Assembly: GCA_009908535.1 (NCBI GenBank)
Contig: JAAAOD010000180.1
Location: 1-26,168 of the forward strand
DNA length: 26,168 nucleotides
Source of the DNA: Verrucomicrobiota bacterium
GTDB lineage: Bacteria; Verrucomicrobiota; Verrucomicrobiia; Opitutales; Oceanipulchritudinaceae
Reading direction: 5' to 3'
The translations under genes were made by a program, and so were the position numbers. This document shows, in pieces, positions 6,112 through 18,000 of the stretch (within the stretch, counting starts at the first letter, position 1; each line of letters starts with the position of its first letter). The notes beneath the pieces were generated by a model, which was given only the letters and a program-made list of their open reading frames with translations, made no database searches and was not told where the DNA came from.

Positions 6112-8271
6112 ATGAGCCTCGATGACGACGCCACCCGCCTGCCGGATGAAGACGATGAACTTGAAAAGCAACCGGTCCTGAAGGAAGGCGACAGCGTCGC
6201 GGAATACCGGGTCGTGCGGCTCCTCGGCCGCGGGGGGATGGGAGAAGTTTATGAAGTGGAGCACAAGGAACTCCACACCCGTTTCGCCCTCAAACTCATC
6301 CATCCCTCCATTGTCAGCCGCGGGGATACCGAGCACCGCTTCCGCCGCGAGGCACAGGTCATGGCGAAGCTCAAGCATCCCAACATTGTGCACGTGGACG
6401 ATTTCCGGCAGGCGGAGGGGCGCGCATGGCTGCGCATGGAACTTGTGGAAGGCGTGTCGCCGGAAGGCCTGGAAGAGGGGACCCGGGTCGGCTCCCTCGG
6501 TGAATGGATGAAGCGGCGTGGAAAGGCTTTTTCCGAGGAAGCCACTGTGGAAATCCTCCGGCAGGTTCTCGAGGGCCTTGCCTATGCCCACGCGATGGGG
6601 GTTGTGCATCGGGACATGAAGCCGGCGAATCTGCTGCTCACGAAAGGACCCTCGAACCGAAAATCGTTCCTCTTGAAAATCGCGGATTTCGGCCTTGTCC
6701 GGCTGGCCGGCGCCGACTGGTTGCAGAGCCAGGTCGAACAGACGGTTGCCCGTTCCCTGATGGAGAGTGGCGAGGAGACCGTGGTCGAAGGGGATTCGGA
6801 TACGGAGGGAACCAGTACTCGCGCCCTTCTCGGTACCTTCGCCTACATGTCGCCAGAACAGAAGCGCGGCGAGGAGGCCGACAAGCGCAGCGACCTCTAC
6901 GCGGTGGGCTTGATTGCCTATCAGTTACTCACAGGCGAGGAAAGCCTCGGGATGCGCCGTCCCTCCGAGCTGGTAAAGGGCCTTCATCCGGCATGGGACC
7001 AGTGGATCCTCAAGGCGACCGAATCTCAGGCCGGAGAGCGCTTCGCTGATGCACGGGAAATGCTCGCGGCGGTGCCGGGAATCGGGAAAGTCCCGGAAGG
7101 GAGGGCCACCGCTCCGGTAAAGCGAAAAGCACCGGCCGTTCTATGGCCCCTCCTTCTTCTCGGGGTTCTGGGTCTGGCCGCGGGGGGCGGTTACTACCTG
7201 TGGCAACAAGGCCATTTTTCCCCGCAGCCCGAACCCGTGGTCCCTGATCCCGAGCAAGCCGGCGAGGAGGTTCCCGGCAAGGAAGCTCCTCTGGTTCAAG
7301 CGGGAAAGGAACCGCCTGAGGAAATCGAACCGTTGCCGGAGCAATTGGAGTTGCTGGAGGAGAAAGTGGCGAAGCCCCCGGTAACGAATATTGAAAAGGA
7401 AGAGCCCTCTGTGCAGCCAAAGGAAAAAGAAGCCCCCTTGGGAGCGGCCGCAAAGAAGCAGGTGGAGGAAACCCCGACCGAACCTGAGCAACGCCCGGAC
7501 CGCACCGTCGAGATCCCCGGCGCAGGAAAGGACATGTCCATTGTCTGGATCCCCGCCGGCTCCTTCCGCATGGGCTCGCCGACGGGAGAACGCGGTCGAA
7601 AAGCGGATGAAAGCCCGGTCACTCCCGTTACTTTCAGCAATGGTTTCTGGATGGGTACCTTGGAGGTCACCCGAGAACAATGGACTTCCATCATGGGCGG
7701 CGACGGTTCCCGCTTCGGCCAAGGCGGTGAGGACCTGCCGGCGACCGCTATCGGATGGAACGAGGCACGATCTTTTTGCGAGGAACTGACCCGGCGCGAA
7801 GCGGAGGCGGGGCGCCTGCCCGAAGGCTATGTCTTCCGTCTTCCCACCGAGGCGGAATGGGAATATGCCTGCCGGGCGGGCACGCGCACCGCATATTCGG
7901 CCGGCGACCGGGAGGCGGATTTGTATCAGGTCGGCTGGTACAACGAAAACGCCGGCGGCAAGCCGCATCCCGTCGGACGGAAGGCCCCGAACGCGTGGGG
8001 CTTGCATGACATGCACGGAAACGTCCGCGAATGGTGTCTTGACTGGTACGGGCCGTATTCAGGTTCTGAAGTCAAGGATCCTACCGGGGCAACCCGCGGA
8101 ACCGATCGCGTCAATCGCGGCGGGAGTTTCCAGGACTTCGCCCGCGAATGCCGCTCCGCCAACCGGAGCCGGGGGATGCCGGGTTTCAAAACCCCCAGCA
8201 ACGGCTTTCGCATCGCCCTTGCCGCCGAGATCGCCACGCCAGAACCCGAGGGGCTGCCATGGAAGAAGTAA
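6112..8271 (+). CDS. Transmembrane Ser/Thr protein kinase with extracytoplasmic FGE/sulfatase-modifying-factor domain
   Basis: A 719-residue fusion. The kinase domain (about 31-320) has the glycine loop LGRGGMGEVY (38-47), Lys61 in FALK, Glu80, the catalytic HRDMKPAN (166-173), DFG (192-194) and GTFAYMSPEQ (241-250), so it should be active. About 40 residues rich in Glu, Asp and Thr sit between DFG and that last motif, longer than the usual activation loop. One membrane span lies at about 341-364. A Pro/Glu-rich linker (370-465) and an FGE-like domain (about 475-705) follow, with IPAGSFRMGSP, FRLPTEAEWEYACRAG, GLHDMHGNVREWC, NRGGSF and NGFRIALA. Where true FGEs have two active-site cysteines after GGSF, only C680 appears and the other position is Asp675, so sensing or binding is likelier than formylglycine synthesis. 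The PP2C gene overlaps its 3' end. Confidence 0.93.
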   Translation: MSLDDDATRLPDEDDELEKQPVLKEGDSVAEYRVVRLLGRGGMGEVYEVEHKELHTRFALKLIHPSIVSRGDTEHRFRREAQVMAKLKHPNIVHVDDFRQAEGRAWLRMELVEGVSPEGLEEGTRVGSLGEWMKRRGKAFSEEATVEILRQVLEGLAYAHAMGVVHRDMKPANLLLTKGPSNRKSFLLKIADFGLVRLAGADWLQSQVEQTVARSLMESGEETVVEGDSDTEGTSTRALLGTFAYMSPEQKRGEEADKRSDLYAVGLIAYQLLTGEESLGMRRPSELVKGLHPAWDQWILKATESQAGERFADAREMLAAVPGIGKVPEGRATAPVKRKAPAVLWPLLLLGVLGLAAGGGYYLWQQGHFSPQPEPVVPDPEQAGEEVPGKEAPLVQAGKEPPEEIEPLPEQLELLEEKVAKPPVTNIEKEEPSVQPKEKEAPLGAAAKKQVEETPTEPEQRPDRTVEIPGAGKDMSIVWIPAGSFRMGSPTGERGRKADESPVTPVTFSNGFWMGTLEVTREQWTSIMGGDGSRFGQGGEDLPATAIGWNEARSFCEELTRREAEAGRLPEGYVFRLPTEAEWEYACRAGTRTAYSAGDREADLYQVGWYNENAGGKPHPVGRKAPNAWGLHDMHGNVREWCLDWYGPYSGSEVKDPTGATRGTDRVNRGGSFQDFARECRSANRSRGMPGFKTPSNGFRIALAAEIATPEPEGLPWKK

Positions 8272-9029
8272 GCGAAGCGCCGCGGCGCGAGCCCGAGGTG
8301 GCGGCGCGCAGTGAAACCGGTCCGGTCCGCAGGGAGAACGAGGACAGCTGCCTCGTCGCCGACCTTGAGGAGGGCGAATGGATCTTCGCCGTTGCCGACG
8401 GGGTCGGCGGCCATGCCCGGGGAAAGGAGGCCAGCTCGACCACCCTCCGCCTCCTTGAAGAGCGGCTCCGCGCGAGCGCTCCCGACCTCTCCATGGAGGA
8501 GGCGCAGAACCTTCTCCGGGAGGCCCTCGTCGACATCAATGATTGTATCCTGAATAAAAATACGGGAAAGAGCGGACGGGATCGGATGGGAACCACCTTG
8601 ACGGCGGTCTGGCGCAGGGCGGGCGGGCTCCACGTCGCCCAGATCGGGGACAGCCGATTGTATTGCTTTTCCCATGACAAATTACGGCGCCTGACCGTCG
8701 ACCAGACCGAAGCCGGGGAACGCTTTGCCGTCGGTAAAATCAGCGAGGAGGAGGAACGCCGATATCCGGGGAGGAACGTCATCCGGCAGGCCGTGGGAAT
8801 TCCCGGGGAGAAATTCCAGCCGGTCCTGCAGCTGGAGGAACTTATTCCCGGGGCCTCTTATCTGCTTTGTTCCGACGGGCTCACGGGCGGGCTCCGGGAC
8901 CGGGAGATCGAGGACGCCCTCCGCAATGAAGAGGGAAAGGATCTTGCCTCCCTCGCGGAGGGACTGCTGCAGCAATCCCTCCGCAATTTCGGCAAGGACA
9001 ATACCACCCTCGTGTTGTTCAGGTTTTAG
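8259..9029 (+). CDS. PP2C-type Ser/Thr protein phosphatase
   Basis: A 256-residue cytoplasmic PPM/PP2C phosphatase. Motifs in order: ETGPVRRENEDS (substrate and metal region), FAVADGVGGHARG with the metal-binding Asp-Gly, GTTLTAVW, AQIGDSRLYCF, LLCSDGLTGGL and GKDNTTLVLFRF with the terminal metal-binding Asp-Asn. The ATG at 8259 lies 13 bases inside the end of the kinase gene and follows GAGGGG at 8248-8253, so translation is coupled; the longer in-frame opening from 8148 is only kinase shadow. It presumably reverses phosphorylation by the adjacent kinase, a pairing known from other bacterial kinase operons. Its stop interlocks with that of the convergent giant gene; the two genes share bases 9026-9029. 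Confidence 0.93.
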   Translation: MEEVSEAPRREPEVAARSETGPVRRENEDSCLVADLEEGEWIFAVADGVGGHARGKEASSTTLRLLEERLRASAPDLSMEEAQNLLREALVDINDCILNKNTGKSGRDRMGTTLTAVWRRAGGLHVAQIGDSRLYCFSHDKLRRLTVDQTEAGERFAVGKISEEEERRYPGRNVIRQAVGIPGEKFQPVLQLEELIPGASYLLCSDGLTGGLRDREIEDALRNEEGKDLASLAEGLLQQSLRNFGKDNTTLVLFRF

Positions 9030-12000
9030 AACGCCATGACCCGGTAGAAGCGGCAGCCGGACCCCGAGTATTCCGTATCAGTCCACTGCATTTCCGCTTC
9101 CTCTTCCACGGTCTGGTGGACGGAGCCACGATCCGACCAATGAAACCCGTCACCGCTGCTCTGGACCTGATAGTGAAGTCCTGACCAGCCCATCCAGGAC
9201 ACGACCGGGGCCTCGCCGGGCAGGTGTCGGATTGTAATGGGCATTGGGCCACTTCCAGCGGTGGAACTAACGAGGGCCTGTGGATCGAATTCCGCCGCCA
9301 CGCCGACATTGTTGGTCCCGACGACGTAGAATTCGTATTCGGTGCCGGGGTCACCAATGAAGACGGCGGCGGTTCTTTCCGTTGCGGTCAGCCATGCTTC
9401 CCAGCTGCCGCCAACGGGGCGCACGTACACATCGAAGGTGCCCATCCCCGACGCGGAGGCCCCGTTCCAATGAACCGGAACGAGAGAGGTGGAGAGTTCT
9501 TCCATCGCCCCCATGGTCATGACCGGGATGTCCGCATCGATGGTGACAAGGGCCTCCTTGTCCGGATCGGTGCCCTTGGCAGGATCGAGCGGATCGACCT
9601 GGTTGGTGTCGATTTCAAGGCTGAAATCAAACTGGATGGTGGCGATGTTGCGGATCTCCGTCCCGCTCGGCAGGTCCGGCAGAGGATGCACCGCGTAGCT
9701 CACATAGCCCTGGCCGCGGCCCTCGCCAGGGACATACGCGCCCTCCTCGTCCTTCTCCGGTTCCGGCGGCAAGAAGCCCGTGTCCACGGGCGGCGGAAGG
9801 CCGGTTTCGGGATCAAGGCTGGTGAAGAGGGCGATCATTTCGCCGTCCTCGATCCGTACCGAGACATGAACTTCGATGGCGAAGCTGTAGTCGTCGTCCT
9901 CATACGCGTACTCCACCGTTTCCTCGAAGAACCGGGCGTCCGGCGGAACCGGCAGGACGAGGTCCCCGAAGCCGACTTCGAGGATGCGGAAGGTGGCGGA
10001 ATTCACCTCGGCCGGCAGGGGATCCCGGATCATGACCACCTGCGCCGGAGCGGAGGCCCCGGAATGGTTCTCAAAATCGATCCGGTAGGCGAGGAGGGCG
10101 TCGGGAGCGACGTAATTCGCCTCGCCAAAACCGTTGACGCCCAGCTTCTGGTTGGGATCGCGGGATCCGATCATGGCGGATCCCCTGATGCGCTCGCCGG
10201 TCACATCGAGGTCGTCCCACCAGATCCAGAATTCCTCCTGCCAGCCACCGGTGTTGTCGCTGATGAAGGCGGCGATGGAGGCCACGCCCGCCACCGTCGC
10301 GGCAACCGGAAACGAGGCCACCGCGGCCGTTGTTCCCAGCAACATGCCCGCGCCGGTGAGGGCGGCGGTAGCGATGCCGTGGCGGATCTTGTTCGTACCG
10401 TCGTCTAGGCTGCCGAAGGGATTGATGACATCCACCATATCCACGGAGCGGCCTTCCTCCCACGTTTGGGAAATGCCGTCGATGACCTCGACCCCGCTGG
10501 TGAGAAGGGAAAGCCCGTTGAGGGTGTTGCCAAAGGCATCGTTGCTGCCGAGGAAGTCGAGTCCGTCGGAAAGGAAGTCCGGAACATCGGTGATGACAAC
10601 CCGGATATTGGTAAGGTTGCCAAGTCCGCGGTTGGCAAGGTCGGCCGATCCGAAGAGGGCGAGTCCGCCGCTGCCAAAGGAAACGTAGGAATTGCGGACG
10701 ACATTGCCGATGGTGTAGTCGAGGCCTCCGCCTTGGACGGCCCATTCGCCGATCGCGGCCGAGGGATTCAAGGCATAGCGCCCAAGGGTCAGGAATCCAT
10801 CGAGGACCTCGCCATTGAAAACGGGATCCGGAACGAAGGGATCCGCTTCCAGGTAAGGCAGGCTGTACGGATAGAAGAGTGCGGGTTCGGCCCCGGCCGT
10901 TTTCGTCGGAGCGGGGCCCGCGGCGAGGGCCTCGACCGGATTTCCCTGCAGGGGGTCGAAGACGGTGAACCAGGATTGGGCGGCTCTGGCCGCCATTTCC
11001 ATCCCGTGCCCGAAGTGGAACCGGCGGACGGGATCCCCGGAAGCGTTGTATTCCCCGAGCAGACGGGGTCCGGCGGCGAGGTCCCAGAGGTAGTCGCGCC
11101 GCCCCTCCGGAGTGGTCAGGCGCATGGGGAATCCAAGCGCGTCATAATCGACGGCATAGGCGTCGCCACCGCATTCCATACCGGTGAGATTGCCGGTTGG
11201 ATCAAAGGAGTAGGTGGCAACTTCTCCATCGACGGTACGCGTCTGCAGGTTGCCCGAGGCATCATAGGTGGCTTCCGTGTCACCAACTCCCGTGATCCGT
11301 CCGTTGGCATCGGTGGTTACGGGGAGAACCTCGCCTTCGCGGGTAATGGAAACCAGGTCCCCGTTCGTGTCGCGATGGTAGGTGATCACTCGTGCCGATT
11401 CGCCGGTGGGCGTAAAGGATTCCTCGCGCAGGCGACCCGCCCGGTCATGGGAATATTGATACGTTCCCTGCGGTGTCGCGTAAGTGACGGGGAGGCCGTT
11501 GATGTCGTAGGTGGCCTCGAACCCGGAGGTCAGTTCGCCTCTTGGGGAGTAGGTCTGCTGCGTGAGAACCTGTCCGCGACCGTTTCGTTCATAGACGGTC
11601 CTTGCCCCTGAACCATACCGGCGTTCAGCAAGGCGGCCGGCCTGGTCGTAGAGGTATTCCACGATCGTCGAACCGGTGCCATCGAGGACATGTCCGAGTC
11701 GACCGGCGGCGTCATAGGCATAGCGCGTTTCGGCGCCGCCCGGATAGGTGACTTTGGACCGGCGGCCCGCCTCGTCGTATTCGTATGCCAGCGACAGGCC
11801 ATTGGCGAAGGTCACGGAGGTGAGCCGGCCCCCATCGTCATATCCCAGTTCGGTATCGCCTTCGGTATTGCCGGCCTCTGTCAGGCGCCGTTGCGCATTC
11901 CATGTGAAGCTGCGCGTGCTGTCGTCCGGGGCAACCACCGTATCCAATTCCCCGGCGGCGTTGTAGGAGGTCGTGGTGGTGTTTCCGAGCGGATCCACCT

Positions 12001-15000
12001 GTTGCACGAGGCGTCCCTGCCCGTCGAACTGGAACCGTTCCTTGCTCCCGTCCGGGAACTGAACCCATTCGGGGTAGCCGTTGATGTCATAGCTGACCTT
12101 CGTAAAGCTCCCGTTCGGGTGGACCGTCTTGGCCACCTGGCCATAGGGCCCGTATTCCCAGGCCCATTCTTCGCCGTTCTGGTTGACGAGGCGCCGGAGG
12201 TTGCCGTCGGTGCCGTAGCTGTAGCGAATCCGGGTCCCGTCCGGCCCGGTCGTGGAGAGGTTGCGGTGGTCGGCGTCGTAGGCGAGGCGGGTGATGCCGC
12301 CTTCCGGATCAGTCACACGGCAGAGGAGGCCGAAGTGGTTGAAGGCGAGGGCGGATTGGTTGCCTTCCCCGTCCGTGGAAAGGATGGCTCCCTGCTCGTA
12401 GGCATAACTTATGGAGGAGGCCGCGTTGGACCGTGAAGCGAGACGCCCGTTGGCATCGTAGGTGAAGCGGTGAACGACGTCTCCCGGCAGGTCCACTTTC
12501 GTAAGGGCATGTTTTCGTACAGGATTCCCATCCTTTTCGTAGTCATAATCCACTGCGCGCCCGTCCGCCGTGTTCAGTTGAATCAGGTGGCCGGCGGCGT
12601 CGTAACGGTAGCGCACAAACCTCCCGAAGGAGTCCTCGATCCTGTCGAGGTAGCCCGACCCGGTGTAAGTCAGGACAAGATAAACGCCGTTGCTGTGGTC
12701 AAGGCGGACAAGGCGGTCGCCTGCGTAGGAGAGGGTAACGGCGTTTCCGTGGCGGTCGGCAACTTCCAACAGTTTGCCTTGCGGTCCGAAACGGTACCGG
12801 CGTCCGTTCGGCAGGGTGAGCCGATACGCCCCGCCGCTGATTTTCCGGAGGGAGGCCGGATCGCCGGTCGAGGGAAAATAACCGCTGCCCCGGCTGTCCG
12901 GCTCGAAGGAACGGACCGCGCCGTTTCCGTGATGGAGGTGGAGGGTTCCGTCCTCCATGAACCGAAGATGCTTCTCCCAGTTATGGGTCCAGCCGTAGCC
13001 AAGGATGCCCTTTCGATACCGTTGGGAAAGGTGCCGTGGGAAGCTCCGGCTGAAGGACAGGGAGAGGCGCCCCTGATGGGGGACAAGGTCCACGTCGGCG
13101 ACCAGTTCGGAGAGTGGGCCGTGCATACCCCGCGCCTTCGTCATTTCAAAGGCAAGGAGCCGGTTCAGGTCGCGCACCTCGCAACCGAGCCGATGCAGGT
13201 ACAACGCACTTCCTGAAAGGGCACGGACCATGCTCCCCACCGTGGCGCCCACCGAAGCGGTGAAATTCCCCCAGACCGCGTCCCATGCCTCCCCTTCAAG
13301 GTCGGGAGGACGGAGGGCCGTCTTTAGCGCGGGCAGATCGAGCGGTTGCGGGTCGTCGGCCTCGAAAGCCACGACTTTGAATTCAAAGGGCGGGTAACTG
13401 AAATCCCATGGTTTGAGCCAACCTGCGTAATAGACCGGGACGCTCATCTTTTCCCCGGGCTGCAGAATGCCCGATTCCTCACCGCTGGCGAGAAGGCGAA
13501 TGGAGGTTGTGAACCCGTCCGGAACGGCCGAGGTCCAGAATCCGCGTGAGAGGTGGTTGCGGTCCAGGGTGAAGAGCGCTCCCGGACGTCCGTTCTGCAG
13601 GGCCGTGATCAACAGCATGGGGGCGGGCATGGGCGCCGTTCCGCGGTTCTCGTATTCGACGAAAAGGGTCGCCAGTTGATGGTATCCCATCGCCTCCGGG
13701 CTGATGATGTTGACGTGGAAATCCGCCTCCCCACCGCTCACCATTTCGATGGCCCCGGGGAGGTTCGCGGTGGATTCCCCTTTTCGCACTTCCAGGTCAT
13801 AGCGGTTCGGCGGAAGGGCACCGGCGGGGAAACGGGCTGTCAGGGAGGAATAGCCGTGGATCTCGACACTCTCCGCAGCATAGAGGGTGTCGTTGGAGGA
13901 AAGGAGGCTGACTTGCAGGGGAGGGACAAAGCCGGCGCCCCTGACATTCAACTCAAGCGGGGAGTCGGTGTCCTGGCTTTCCGGGGTCGCGCTTTGCAGG
14001 ACGAGGTCCTCGCTGCTGACAAGAAGGTCGAAGGTTCCTCCCGCCGGGATGGAATCTCCGCGCACGAGAAGGTACCAGGAACCGCTCGCCGGAGAGGACA
14101 GGACAAAGCGGCCGCTTGGAAATCGGTGATCGAAGGCATCCTCGCTGGGGAGCTTTCCATGCCGGAGCAGCAATTCAAGTCCGGAAAAGGCGGTGGTAAA
14201 CTCGACAAGGAGATTCGCCATCTCCGGGGTTGCCGTGAATTTATAGTACTTCTCCACACGTCCGATCCCGTGCATTCCCTCCATGACAATTCCGTCGGCG
14301 AGGGCGGGAACACTTACCGTCACCTCAGCCCCGGCGTGGTTGTTGAGGCGGTGCAGATCGAGGATGTCCCAATCGTCGTCAACGGAAAGGAGAAGAAAGC
14401 GATCCCCCTCCACCAACGGGGGCAGGGTGAGGGCGATCGGCATCTCCGCAAACTCCTCGGCGGCAAGGGCCCGTGTGCGGACCGACTCGGTGAGTTGCTG
14501 GTCGGTACGGTCGAGATGGGCGTCGGCGGACAGGTACAGCCGGTCCGTCCACGTCGTTTCGGCAAGATCGCCGGGACCGGCGTTACGGATCGTGTAGTGG
14601 AGGGTCGCGGGTTCACCGATACCGAGGGCATCGGGAACTTCAAAGCGATCGACGACAATGTCCGGCCGCTGCCCGTCATCGGCGACAATTGCGTACTGGC
14701 GACTGTCCGGGTACGGCTGCGGAACCCCGTCGAGAAGGGTCCGGAAAAGCACCGTCCGGTTTCCGGGCGTCGGAAAGGTGATCAGGCCCGGATCGCGGAC
14801 CTGCGAAGTGCGTCCGTCGCCGAAATCCCAGGCAAAGGTCGCGCCCGGATCCATGCCCGCCTCGCCAAGAAAGCGCAGCGTGTCGCCCGCGACGATCGAG
14901 CCCGAGCGCATGGGCGCCCGGATCAGGCCGAGGCTCTCGCTCCGCCTCCATGGATCGAACAGCACTCCGTCCGTGACGGCGTCGCCCGTCCCTTCCGGGT

Positions 15001-18000
15001 TTGCTTCCGCATGGTACGGTCCGGAAGCCGATCCCCACCAGCCGCCGCGGGCGTCCGCCGCTTCCGAACCGGAATTGCGCACGCCGTATTCTTCATTACC
15101 GACGTAGGAGCAGGCCTCTAGAACAACAGTCCTGGGAACGTTGAGCACCTGCACCCCGTGATCATTGTCGAGAAACCGGCAGCGGGTGATCGTCAGTTCG
15201 GGGCTTGCCTTGTCGAGGAGAAGACCGCTTCCGTAATTGTTACGGAGTTCGCAATTCTCCATGGAAAGCCGGCTGCCTTCCCGCGCGGCGATCCCGGTGC
15301 CATGCCGGTATCCGCCGTAGCGCTGTCGGCAATGGAGCAGACGCGCGCTGCCTGAATCGAGGATAGTGATACAACTCCAGTATCCGGGCGAGGGCTCGCT
15401 GCCCGCGCCGTCCCCATTCGTATCCCCGCCGGCGCTGTCATCCAGTTCGGCGGTAAAGACAATGGGACTGCCCGGCGTACCAAGGGCGACAAGATCACCG
15501 GCGACGGTGAGCTCCTTGTAGCGGTCGAATTTGAGCACCAGCCCCGGGTGCAGGGTAAGGTGGACATCCGTTCCCACGGTCTGCGAACTGTCCATGACCA
15601 TCGCGTACCGGGAGGAGAGCCGCCACTCCACATCGACTTCGTGGGTGCCGCCGTCAAGCAGCACAGGGGCTCTTGCATTTCCGGTAAAGACCGAGGTGGT
15701 GTCGCTGAAGGAAGTGCTCGGACCCAGCCGGACACCGGCCTGGTTGTTTGCGTAGTGATTATATTCCGACACAAGGGATGCGTAGCCCTGCGTCACATAC
15801 AAGCCGGCCCCGCTGCCATGGTGGAGGCGACTGTGGCGCAGGGTGAGGGTTCCGGCATGCTCCTTGCGGATATTCGCCGCGTACCCGTAGCCCGCGTAGC
15901 CGATATGGCAGTGGAGGAGGGTGCCACTGCCGTTCCCCGTGAAGACGAGGCCGCTCCAGTAGCCGCCAAGGGGTCCGGATTCCGCGCCGTCGCCGTTGGA
16001 ATCCCCGCCAGCGGAATCGTCCCGGTAATCCGTGAAGATGATGGGCTTGTCCGCGGTTCCCTCGGCCAGCAGCAGACCCCGTACGACAATGTCTTTATAC
16101 CGGCGGAACTTGGCGACGAGACCCGGGTGAAGGGTGAGGGTTGTTCCCTCCGCCACCGTTGTGTCGCCGCGGAAAACAATGGCATAGTCGGAAGAAAGGC
16201 GGAAGCTGGTGTCCGCGGTAAAGGTACTGGAGTCCAGCGTGACCTGCGCCTCGGTGTTGTCCGCGAAAACGGAGGTGGTGTCCTCAAGGGAAGTGTTTGG
16301 CCCGAGGCGGATCCCGTAACGGTTGTTGCGGAAAACATTATGCGCGGTTGTGAAGTCTCCCGAACCTTCGGAAATAAAGAGCCCGGCTTCGCTGCATTGC
16401 TCGAGGACACAGTTTGTCAGGGAAAGATCCCCGTTGCCGGTCTTGCGGACAAGGGCGTCATACCAGTAGCCGCCGTAACGGAGGACACAATGGTCCAGTT
16501 CCGCGCTGCCCTCGTCATACAGGTTGACCGCGCCCCAATACCCGGCAAAGGGCGCGTCGGTGTCATCGTTGTTGTTCGTATCGCCGCCGACGGTGTCGTC
16601 CCGGTAATCGGTGAAATGGATCGGAGCGGAGGAAGTTCCCCGCGCGTGCAGCGTCCCCGCCACATGGAGGTCTTTGTAGCGGTCGAACTTCAGGACGGTT
16701 CCGGGAGCGATCGTGAGGGTGACCTCCGGGGCCACCGTCAAGGTGGACGGCAGGCGGATCGCGTAGGCGGAAGGCAGCTCCCAGGAGACATTGGCAGTGG
16801 TGACGCCGCCATCGGCGAGCACCTGCGACTCCATATTCCCGACAAAAGCCGAGGTGGTGTCGGTGAAGGAGGTGTTCAAGCCGACCCGGAGTCCGTGGGT
16901 GTTTTCCTCGAAGGTGTTGTTTTCTGATATAAACCGCTCCGCGCCCGCGGAAAGATAGAGGCCGGAACCGCCTGTTCGGGAGATCGTGGAATTGCGGACC
17001 ATCAGTTCGCCGGATCCGGTTTTGCGGATACCCGCTGCGTGCCAGTACCCCGCGTAGGAAATACGGCCATAGCGGATATCCGCGCTTCCTTCCTCGAAAA
17101 CGTGAATGCCCTTCCACCATCCCGTTCCCGGAGCGGACGCGTCGCCGTCATTATTCGTGTCCCCGCCGACGCCGTCGTCCCGGTAATCGGTCAGCCGGAC
17201 CGGTTGGGACGCCGTGCCATCGACAACAAGACGGCCCTTCACCTCAAGGCCCTTGTAACGCTCGAATTTCAGAACAGTTCCCTCACGAAGGGTAAAGGTG
17301 CTCCCCGGATTCACGGTCAGGGTGGATTCCACGTAGACGGCGGCCCCGGGGGCCAGCTTCCATTCGACATCGACGGTCTGCGTGAGACTCCCTACCACCA
17401 CCGGACCGGTGGTATTTCCGGAAAACTGGTCCGTCGTGCTGGAGAAGGATACATTCGAGCCCAATCGGATGCCGGCTGCGTTTTCTTCGAAACGGTTGTT
17501 CTCCATGATCAGGGAGGAAAACCCTTCCGCGATCCGCAGGCCCGCGTAGCTGTTGTCTTTGAAAAGGCAGTTGCGCACCGACAGGGTACCCGTGCCTTCC
17601 ATGTTGATCGCCGCTCCCCTTGAGTAGCCGCTGTGGTGGAATTCGCAGTATCGGAAGGATCCATCGCCTTCGTCGAAGATATCGATGCTGTGCCACCAGC
17701 CCGGATTGGTTTCATCGCCTTTGAAAACGATCGGGGCGGCTGCGGTTCCCAGCGCGTTGATGGTACCATATACGTGGATTGAATGGTAGCGTGAGAAAAT
17801 CACCTCTACACCAGGGTTGATCGTCAGGTTCGCCTCCGCGGCCACGGTGACGGTGGAGTCCACAATGTACGGGGACCCGGCGAGATTCCAGGTGGTGTCT
17901 CCTGAGATGGTTCCGCCGACTTCGGTTTCGGCCGGAAGCGTGAACGGTAAACCGGCCATGATGAAACCGGCAAGATGCAGCTGCCGCCGCGTCCAAACGA

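Noticed and set aside
7500..8271. Diversity-generating-retroelement variable protein (FGE/C-type-lectin fold at the C-terminus)
   Set aside because: No reverse transcriptase, template repeat or adenine-rich variable repeat is visible nearby; the fold alone is not evidence.
9026..10300. RHS toxin with immunity gene
   Set aside because: The C-terminus consists of adhesin-like modules with no recognised toxin motif, and the gene's 3' end abuts a PP2C gene on the other strand, leaving no room for an immunity gene.
13553..16927. Long plus-strand open frames (13553-15121, 15548-16927) opposite the giant gene
   Set aside because: Their translations are low-complexity Gly/Arg/Val-rich with no motifs, while the minus strand reads as clear beta-helix, CARDB and PKD domains. 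They are GC-driven shadows.
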